Origin: Orychophragmus violaceus
Lineage: Eukaryota; Streptophyta; Magnoliopsida; Brassicales; Brassicaceae
Direction of reading: 5' to 3'
Assembly: GCA_030180135.1 (NCBI GenBank)
Contig: CM058230.1
Coordinates: 104,833,503 to 104,897,502 of the forward strand
DNA length: 64,000 nt
A program made the position numbers and the translations under genes. Below, piece by piece: positions 35,620-43,972 of the stretch (position 1 is the first letter of the stretch; each line of letters begins with the position of its first letter). A model generated the notes under the pieces. That model did not search any database. It had not been told where the DNA came from and worked only from the letters and a program-made list of their open reading frames with translations.

Positions 35620-37258
35620 GGATAGTAAGGAGGTGTGGTGGAGGAAACGGGTGAAAAAAAATTGACGGGATAGGATAAACTGATCGTGGACTGAAACCTA
35701 TGCACCGTGGGACAGTCGCGGTGCATGAAAAACCAAGTGTTCATGGCCCAGGAAGAATCGGGTCAAGTTTTTTCGAAAGTACCACAACCAAAACACCTCA
35801 TATGGACAGTAAGGAGGTGTGTGGAGGAAACGGGTGAAAAAAATGACGGGATATGGTAAACTGATCGTGGACTGATCCTATGCACCGTGGGACAGTCGCG
35901 GTGCATGAAAAACCAAGTGTTCATGGCCCGGGAAGAACCGGGTCAAGTTTTTTTGAAAGTACCACGACCAAAACCCCTCACATGGACAGTAAGGAGGTGT
36001 GGTGGAGGAAACGGGTGAAAAAAATGACGGGATATGATAAACTGATCCTGGACTGATCCTATGCACCGTGGGACAGTCGCGGTGCATGAAAAACCAAGTG
36101 TTCATGGCCCGGGAAGAATCGGGTCGAGTTTTTTCAAAAGTACCACGACCAAAACCCCTCATATGGATAGTAAGGAGGTGTGGTGGAGGAAACGGGTGAA
36201 AAAAAAATAACGGGATAGGATAAACTGATCGTGGACTGAAACCTATGCACCGTGGGACAGTCGCGGTGCATGAAAAACCAAGTGTTCATGGCCCGGGAAG
36301 AATCGGGTCGAATTTTTTCGAAAGTACCACGACCAAAACCCCTCATATGGATAGTAAGGAGGTGTGGTGGAGGAAACGGGTGAAAAAAAAATGACGGGAT
36401 AGGATAAACTGATCGTGGACTGATCCTATGCACCGTGGGACAGTCGCGGTGCATGAAAAACCAAGTGTTTATGGCCCGGGAAGAATCGGGTCGAGTTTTT
36501 TTGAAAGTAACACGACCTAAACCCCTCATATGGACAATAAGGAGGTGTGGTGGAGGCAACGGGTGAAAAAAATGACGGGATAGGATAAATTGATCGTGGA
36601 CTAATCCTATGCACCGTGGGACAGTCGCGGTGCATGAAAAACCAAGTGTTCATGGCCCGGGAAGAATCGGTTCGAGTTATTTCGAAAGTACCACGACCAA
36701 AACCCCTCACATGGACAGTAAGGAGGTGTGGTGGAGGAAACGGGTGAAAAAAATGACGGGATAGGATAAACTGATCCTGGACTGATCCTATGCACCGTGG
36801 GACAGTCGCGGTGCATGAAAAACAAGGTTTTCATGGCCCGGGAAGAATCGGGTCGAGTTTTTTCGAAAGTACCACGACCAAAACCCCTCATATGGATAGT
36901 AAGGAGGTGTGGTGGAGGAAACGGGTGAAAAAAAATGACGGGATAGGATAAACTGATCGTGGACTGATCCTATGCACCGTGGGACAGTCGCGGTGCATGA
37001 AAAACCAAGTGTTCATGTCCCGGGAAGAATCGGGTCTAGTTTTTTCGAAAGTGCCACGACCAAGACCCCTCATATGGACAATAAGGAGATGTGGTGGAGA
37101 AAACGGGTGAAAAAAAATTGACGGGATAGGATAAATTGATCGTGGACTGATCCTATGCACCGTGGGACAGTCGCGGTGCATGAAAAACCAAGTGTTCATG
37201 GCCCGGGAAGAATCGGTTTGAGTTTTTTCGAAAGTACCACGACCAAAACCCCTCACAT
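35620..37258. repeat. 9-monomer unit (1639 bp), copy 2
   Basis: Second copy, directly adjacent to copy 1. It is the closest uninterrupted paralog of the unit that the LARD-like element split. Confidence 0.85.
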
Positions 37259-38708
37259 GGACAGTAAGGAGGTGTGGTGGAGGAAACGGGTGAAAAAAAT
37301 GACGGGATAGGATAAACTGATCCTGGACTGATCCTATGCACCGTGGGACAGTCGCGGTGCATGAAAAACAAGGTTTTCATGGCCCGGGAAGAATCGGGTC
37401 ATTTTTTTCGAAAGTACCACGACCAAAACCCCTCATATGGATAGTAAGGAGGTGTGGTGGAGGAAACGGGTGAAAAAAAAATGACGGGATAGGATAAACT
37501 GATCGTGGACTGATCCTATGCACCGTTGGACAGTCGCAGTGCATGAAAAACAAAGTGTTCATGGCCCGGGAAGAATCGGGTCTAGTGTTTTCGAAAGTAC
37601 CACGACCAAGACCCCTCATATGGACAATAAGGAGATGTGGTGGAGAAAACGGGTGAAAAAAAATTGACGGGATAGGATAAATTGATCGTGGACTGATCCT
37701 ATGCACCGTGGGACAGTCGCGGTGCATGAAAAACCAAGTGTTCATGGCCCGGGAAGAATCGGTTCGAGTTTTTTCGAAAGTACCACGACCAAAACCCCTC
37801 ACATGGACAGTGAGGAGGTGTGGTGGAGGAAACGGGTGAAAAAATGACGGGATAGGATAAACTGATCGTGAACTGATCCTATGCACCGTGGGACAGTCGC
37901 GGTGCATGAAAAACCAAGTGTTCATGGCCCGCGAAGAATCGGGTCGAGTTTTTTCGAAAGTATCACGACCAAAACCCCTCATATGGACAGTAAGGAGGTG
38001 TGGTGGAGGAAACGGGTGAAAAAAACTGACGGGATAGGTCAAACTGATCGTGGACTGATCCTATGCACCGTGGGACAGTCGCGGTGCATGAAAAACCAAG
38101 TGTTCATGGCCCGGGAAGAATCGGTTCGAGTTTTTTCGAAAGTACCATGACCAAAACCCCTCACATGGACAGTATGGAGGTGTGGTGGAGGAAACGGGTG
38201 AAAAAAATGACGGGATAGGATAAACTGATCCTGGACTGATCCTATGCACCGTGGGACACTCACGGTGCATGAAAAACCAAGTGTTCATGGCCCGGGAAGA
38301 ATCGGGTCGAGTTTTTTCGAAAGTATCACGACCAAAACCCCTCATATGGACAGTAAGGAGGTGTGGTGGAGGAAACGGGTGAAAAAAATGAAGGGATAGG
38401 ATAAACTGATCGTGGACTGAACCTATGCACCGTGGGACAGTCGCGGTGCATGAAAAATCAAGTGTTCATGGCCCGGGAAGAATCGGTTCGAGTTTTTTCG
38501 AAAGTACCACGACCAAAACCCCTCACATGGATAGTAAGGAGGTGTGGTGGAGGAAACGGGTGAAAAAATGACGGGATAGGATAAACTGATCCTGGACTGA
38601 TCCTATGCACCGTGAGACAGTCGGGTGCATGAAAAACCAAGTGTTCATGGCCCAGGAAGAATCGGGTCAAGTTTTTTCGAAAGTACCACGACCAAAACCC
38701 CTCATATG

Positions 38709-39164
38709 GATAGTAAGGAGGTGTGGTGGAGGAAACGGGTGAAAAAAAAATTGACGGGATAGGATAAACTGATCGTGGACTGAAACCTATGCACCGTGGG
38801 ACAGTCGCGGTGCATGAAAAACCAAGTGTTCATGGCCCAGGAAGAATCGGGTCAAGTTTTTTCGAAAGTACCACAACCAAAACACCTCATATGGACAGTA
38901 AGGAGGTGTGTGGAGGAAACGGGTGAAAAAAATGACGGGATATGGTAAACTGATCGTGGACTGATCCTATGCACCGTGGGACAGTCGCGGTGCATGAAAA
39001 ACCAAGTGTTCATGGCCCGGGAAGAACCGGGTCAAGTTTTTTTGAAAGTACCACGACCAAAACCCCTCACATGGACAGTAAGGAGGTGTGGTGGAGGAAA
39101 CGGGTGAAAAAAATGACGGGATAGGATAAACTGATCCTGGACTGATCCTATGCACCGTGGGACA
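38709..39164. repeat. 9-monomer unit, copy 3, left part (interrupted)
   Basis: Begins like copies 1 and 2 and is cut by the element at 39165. The unit resumes at 46956. The offset to copy 2 is 3089 before the element and 10880 after it. The difference, 7791, equals the element (7786) plus one 5-bp target duplication. Confidence 0.85.
39160..39164. repeat. Left target-site duplication GGACA of the LARD-like element
   Basis: GGACA before the LTR is repeated at 46951-46955. The target lies at monomer positions 11-15, inside the dyad loop and directly next to the site used by the copia element. Confidence 0.95.
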
Positions 39165-39430
39165 TGTAACATCCCCAAACCGGGATACAAAACCCACCCT
39201 AATCGTTTGGGCTGTTATGGAACCATAAGACCGAACACGTGATCAAAAAAAAAAAGAGATCAATGAAGTGTTCCATAACCTAAAAAGAGCTAAGTTCGGT
39301 GAGAAATGAGCTTAGCCGAGCTGAACCAAGAGTGTTCAGCTGAAACGAGCTGAACAGTCCAGCTGGTCAGCTAGGCCAGCTGGCAGCCAGCTCAACCCAG
39401 CTAGCTTGAGTGTTCAAGTGTTGGGTCAGC

Positions 39431-39457
39431 TGGTCAGCTAGTGACACTAGCTGACCA
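39431..39457. repeat. 27-bp near-perfect palindrome in LARD LTR
   Basis: TGGTCAGCTAGTG and CACTAGCTGACCA are exact 13-bp reverse complements around a single A at 39444. A second copy lies in the 3' LTR at 44240-44266. The surrounding 170 bp is unusually rich in AGCTG/CAGCT words. Confidence 0.93.
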
Positions 39458-39540
39458 AGCGGTTACCAGCGAATGGTCACCAAGAGAAGTTGTGACCTTT
39501 CGGCCAACAACTCATGACCATTCACTTGGGGGAAGTTGGC

Positions 39541-39574
39541 GCCAAGGAAGCCTATAAATAGGCCATTCCTTGGC
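39541..39574 (+). promoter_or_regulatory. TATA box inside an inverted repeat, LARD 5' LTR promoter
   Basis: TATAAATA at 39553-39560 sits in a nested inverted repeat. The outer arms are GCCAAGGAA (39541-39549) and TTCCTTGGC (39566-39574); the inner arms are GCCTA and TAGGC around TAAA. It is the best candidate core promoter in the LTR, with RNA start expected about 30 nt downstream. The same arrangement is in the 3' LTR, with the TATA box at 44362-44369. Confidence 0.6.
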
Positions 39575-39804
39575 CAAATTGCGCACGCCCAGCAAGGGGA
39601 AAAAAACGTCCAGAAACTCTCCCAAAGGCACAAGCCTGAAATTGCGAGAGATCTAGAGAGAGAGAGAGAGACCGGATTCTAGTGAGAAGGCCGGCGAATG
39701 GAAGATCGGATTTGGTGGTGGTTAACCGTGAGGGAAAAGGGTTTAGAGGGCCGGAAATGCATCAAGCACTCACGGCAAGGCCACAACCGCATCCAAGCGC
39801 GTGA

Positions 39805-39881
39805 TCGGCCTGAAGGATCAACCGCGGCCGCGGTGAACCGCTCGGCCTGAAGGATCAACCGCGGCCGCGGTGAACCGCTCG
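39805..39881. repeat. 37-bp tandem duplication private to the 5' LTR
   Basis: A unit running from TCGGCCTGAAGGATCAACCG to GTGAACCGC is present twice here and once in the 3' LTR (about 44613-44650). LTRs are identical at insertion, so the change happened after insertion in one of them. Edges are ambiguous by a few bases because the unit is tandem. Confidence 0.88.
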
Positions 39882-39997
39882 GCCGACGGTTGGATCAAAC
39901 GGGCTGACGCGGACGCTATTCTCTTCATCTCTTTTCTGGAAGTAGACGGGATGTTAGGCCATAAGTTGGCTTAAGATTCGGCGAGTTTTCCCAAACG

Positions 39998-40028
39998 ATC
40001 ACGATCGGCCATGGGCCATGATCGTGAT
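39998..40028. repeat. Inverted repeat with GATCGTGAT arms in LARD LTR
   Basis: ATCACGATC (39998-40006) and GATCGTGAT (40020-40028) are exact reverse complements around a 13-nt spacer that itself holds GGCC...GGCC. It is repeated in the 3' LTR about 4772 bp downstream. Confidence 0.85.
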
Positions 40029-40559
40029 TAGGCGCGGTCGGACGGATTAGATGCGCGGATCAACTGCCGACCAAGTGTGACAAACCGGTGGATCATGCGC
40101 TACAGTACGGCACGTCCGGATGGATGTGGGCCGACGTAGTCTGATCGCACGCGGACGTACTTGGCGAGAAGCGGACAATGTTCTGGATGGCTTGTGGTCG
40201 GAGACAAAGTCGCGGCACAGACGGATGATCATTCGGCCAAAAGGGCTGTCGCGGTTCATCTTCGGATGGTCGCAACCGTTCGGGCTGATCATCGCGCCTG
40301 TACGCCACGGTCGCGTCAGTTCACGCTTAACGCACACTCCAAGGATCGCGTGCGGTCCGAGTGAACGTACAGTCTGGACGACCGGACGATCGTGGATGGC
40401 GGGTCATCGCAGGCAGGTTCGTGAGGCAACAGGTTGGGCCGTACGGTCGTAAGACAGACGCGGTTATTTCCAGAATAATCACGCCTATGGACCGGACGTC
40501 GTGCCTGTTTGCGAACGGACGCGTCCATGCGTGGACTGACGCACTGTCGAGGATCGGGA

Positions 40560-40760
40560 ACGATCAGGACGAGCGTTCGGTTCGGTATGGACGACGGTCG
40601 CGGCCGTACGATCGCGGCAGAGCGATCGCGGCAGAGTTATCGCGACTGGACGTTCGTGGCAGTCTGATCGCGGCAGAGGGATCGCGTCGGACTGATTGCG
40701 GTGGAACGATCGCGACAGGATGACCGCGGCAGGATGGTCGCGGCACACTGATCACGATCC
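40560..40760. repeat. Degenerate GATCGCGGCAGA repeats in LARD LTR
   Basis: GATCGCGGCAGA, GATCGCGGCAGAG, TTATCGCGACTGGA, TGATCGCGGCAGAG, GATCGCGACAGGA, GACCGCGGCAGGA and GGTCGCGGCACA follow one another at irregular 12-18-bp spacing. CpG density is very high. Open frames across this tract follow from the repeat and the G+C content. Confidence 0.7.
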
Positions 40761-42181
40761 AAGCGGATGGTCGCGACTGTTCCCAGACGGTCGTGACTCT
40801 TCGTGAAAGGTTGCGTCTACTCGCGGTATGACGTAAACCGCTGTCGGTTGATCGCAGACGGGTTCGTGGTACACGGGTTGGACGGTACAGTCGTAAGGAT
40901 GGTCGCGGATCATCTCTGGATGGTCGCGTCTGTTGGCTGATCGTCACGCCATACACGAACAGTCGCGTCTCTTCGCGGATTGACGCAACGGTTCAGAGAT
41001 CGTCAACGATCCGAACATGCGGTCAGTCCGGTTGGACAGCGATCGCGGCAGGACGCGGATGGCCTGACGAACAGGAAACGCGAGTGTTGCCGAGTACGCT
41101 TGGCGATGCTGCCACATCCTCGTTGCGTCAAGCCATTGCGCTGATGGACTGACGATCACGGTACGACCGAGAACCACTCGGTACGACCGAGCGATCGCGT
41201 AAAGTCATGGCAATTGACGGGTTTGGTAGACTTGACGGATTCTTGTTCAATAAGCCGTTGGATCGATCGGGAAGATCATCCACGGTCAAGATCGAGATAG
41301 CGGGATGACATCGGGTTGGACCGCGGATAGAGTCGGGATGATTGCGTGGTAGAAACGCGTGCGGAGCGATGGAACAGTCGGAGGAACTGGGTCGCGGCCG
41401 ACGGTATAAACCGCGGATCAGGCCATCCGCGGAAATGATAGTCAATCAGTCCAACCATGATCTGAACACTAGGACTCGGCGATATTGAGGGCGATCGGTG
41501 AAGTGATCGTACCTAAGGACTTGGATCGGTCTGAGAGTCAAAATGCAGGAAACAAACGTGGTTAAGACAAGACGGTGAATGATAACGGGAATCGAGTAAA
41601 GAAACGAGCGAGTTCAAATGGTGGTCAAAGGAAGGAATTGGAAGACCTCTCTTGTGCTTAGTCATGTGGGGATGGTTGGTTGAATGACTATGTACAAGGG
41701 AGGTATGTTAAAGGAGCTGAGCTGGATGAATAAAGGAGCTGAGCTGAACGTCGAGCTAGCTTCACACCGGATTCACCAAGGGTTAAGGTACACGTTTCGA
41801 AAACTCTTCTATTGTTCTAAAGAATGGTTAGAGCCGAATAGGAGAGTGAAAGGATCTAAGTTAAAGACTTAGGTTGGTTAATTGGATAGTTGGAATGGGA
41901 ACCTCGAAAGAGTTTTTGAGAAAACTAAGTAAGGTTATAAGAGGTTCTTGGACGGATCGTTCTTTAGAAGAACGATTGAAATGGTTAAGTAGAATTTCCG
42001 CTGCCTATTGATTAAGTATGAAGGATCAAAGACTAGAAGTCAATAAGAGATCCGAGGAATACTTAATCGTAAAGAAAATTTTAAATAGGACGGAATTTCG
42101 GGAGGTCCAGGCCTGGGTTTGGCCTGACCGATGGGACGCATCGACCGCGGCCTAGGAAGGCCGGGTCGGGGTGTTTCAAGT

Positions 42182-42194
42182 TGGTATCAGAGCC
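42182..42194 (+). other. Primer-binding site of LARD-like element
   Basis: TGGTATCAGAGCC, 3 nt after the LTR end, matches initiator-Met tRNA. It is the same primer type as used by the copia element. Confidence 0.92.
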
Positions 42195-43955
42195 AGGTTA
42201 TTTCCTAGGACGATGCTCTCATGACTGGTGACTTGCTAAGGCAAGTGCACCAAGGACGCACTTAGTCTCGACCTTGATTGTGAATAGACTGTAAGTGGTT
42301 GGGCGGATCAGCCACGCTAAGGGAGCAATGAGCCTGAAGTATGTGGATGATCGGACGGCACGTCTTGGAGACGTTGGCCGGGTCATGGAACCGCATACGG
42401 CCAGTGCCGTGGAAGCGGATGGTCGGACGGCGCATCTTGGAGATGTTGGCCGGATCATGAACCGCACATGGCAAGAGCCCAAGCGTGAAGCGGTTAAGTG
42501 AAAACCGAGTTGATCGCGGCCAGACCGCTAGTCAGCACCATCGGGTCAGGATAATGCGTCGTAGGCCGTTCACCGCAAGCGCGGGATGATGGTAGCTATG
42601 TGCGGACCATCGTACCTGTTCGCGGGAACAGTCGTGTCCGTTCGCGTAAACCGCACGGATGAATGCGTACGACCGCGGGTCGCGACTGGGTCGTAGACCC
42701 AAGAACGGTTGGGACGCGGTTGGCACTTAGTCTTGGACCAAGGTCGCAAGACGGTGTCGGGGTGAACCGGAAGGCACAACCACGGGAAGGTGGTTGGCCG
42801 AACCGGGAGGGACCTGGGGTGAACCGGAGGGCACAATTACGGGAAGTGGTTTGCCTAACCGGGAAGGACCTGATGAGGAAATGGGACCAAGGGGTTGATA
42901 ACCATTCCTCGGACCGCGCAGAATGCACCTCCGGTGGATGACAACACTCCGTAAGATGTTGGGAAAAAGGGGAGGGCCTGCGTGAAGGTGGAAGCAAGGA
43001 CCTGGGGTCGCGAGCTGTCCACAGGCTGGGTTTCGAAAAAGGTGACTGTAAAACCAAGGTCATGTTTCCGTCGTGGGCAGCCTAGACATGTTGTTTAGGA
43101 CTGTCGGAATGGCCGGGACGGACGGTCGGGGGGCTCCGAAAGTGGATTGGGGTCAGGGTGACTGCGCGGCTACGGCCAAGGGTCAACTGGTGAAAACCTC
43201 AAGTCCATGAGCTCGTGGAGGATTCAGGCATGGCCGTCTCCTTCGAGGTGATCATTGGTCTGTCACTCGAACCCTAATTTCTCAAATTACTGCAGGGCAT
43301 ATTGGGGAATAAAGCGGGGCTTATATGCATTCTGGGAATGTGTAGGGACCGTTGTGGATCGTGGAACTAAGATCAAGTCCTTGGAGGGCGGAGGTCAAGT
43401 TTCACGGGGTACTATGATCAAGTCCTTAGAGGGCGGAGATCAAGTTTCGGGTCAAACCGTAAGGGTTGTGATCAGGATTGACTAAGTCTAAGGCAAGACA
43501 AAATCCGGGGAGTGATTAAGTCTTGACGGACCGAGGTCATGGTAAGTATATGGATCTCTCGACGGCTTAGTCCAAGGTTCGATTGTTGATCGACCAAGGT
43601 CAAGACCGTGAGCCATAAATCGAATTAAGCGCGGAATGAACCGTGAATCATGGACAAGGGAAGTTCGGACAGCTAAGCGCAATCGAACGGCGGCCGTTGG
43701 GGCGGTTGACCGAAGATCGGCAAGCTGGGCACGGACGGTCCATGCACGGGAACGGAATGGAAAGGTCCGGTCATACGCGACTCGACCCGAGATGAATGGC
43801 TCTGGCGAAAACGGCCATAAATGGACTTAGGCCGAATAGAGAGAGCATAGAACGGTTATGTTCTGTTAACACTTCGGGATGTTAGTAGGTCTCCAATGGT
43901 TCATAAAGTTTGAACGGGGTGAACACCTTAAGTCGGATTCGGGGACGAATCCTGT

Positions 43956-43971
43956 TTAAGGGGGGTAGAAC
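43956..43971 (+). other. Polypurine tract of LARD-like element
   Basis: TTAAGGGGGGTAGAAC lies just before the 3' LTR at 43973. It has the G-run form usual in Ty3/gypsy elements. Confidence 0.85.
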
Positions 43972-43972
43972 T

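Larger units (their letters stand above)
28623..39159. repeat. Satellite array B, about 58 monomers
   Basis: Same ~181-bp family and orientation as array A. Local types include a 3-bp shortened purine block (GGTGTGTGGAGG at about 30732, 34169, 35817 and 38909), monomers with ACAAGGTTTTCATGG, and monomers with ACTGAAACCTATGC. The array is bounded by the copia element on the left and the LARD-like element on the right. Confidence 0.98.
39165..42178 (+). repeat. 5' LTR of LARD-like element (3014 bp)
   Basis: Contains AGCTG-rich palindromic sequence (about 39310-39480), a TATA box at 39553-39560, an AG microsatellite (about 39654-39671), a 37-bp tandem duplication absent from the 3' LTR (about 39805-39881), and a long CpG-rich part with degenerate GATCGCGGCAGA-like repeats (about 40560-40760). 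No coding frame is supportable. It differs from the 3' LTR by the 37-bp duplication, one A in an A-run, and two substitutions (near 41163 and 41402). Confidence 0.95.
42179..43972 (+). other. Internal region of LARD-like element, non-coding
   Basis: 1794 bp between the LTRs with no recognisable gag or pol. It contains three imperfect tandem pairs: 72 bp (42346-42417 and from 42418, around TCGGACGGC...CTTGGAGA), 57 bp (42761-42817 and from 42818, around GGTGAACCGG) and 45 bp (43371-43415 and 43416-43460, around GATCAAGTCCTT). The longest ATG frame of the right orientation is under 100 codons and shows no retroviral motif. Confidence 0.85.

Noticed and set aside
39654..39671. AG microsatellite as a separate feature of interest
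   Set aside because: A short simple repeat in the transcribed part of the LTR, identical in both LTRs; nothing unusual.
40047..41458. Open frames of 60-130 codons in the LARD LTR, repeated in the 3' LTR
   Set aside because: They overlap on both strands in a very GC-rich, stop-poor repeat tract. Arginine/proline-rich translations are composition effects, and no retroviral or host motif is present.
41684..41872. 62-codon frame near the end of the LARD LTR (and at 46456-46644)
   Set aside because: It is short, has no recognised motif, and its identity between the LTRs only reflects recent insertion.
42179..43972. Degenerate gag in the LARD internal region
   Set aside because: I looked for a zinc knuckle, DTG/DSG protease and YxDD motifs in the visible frames and found none.
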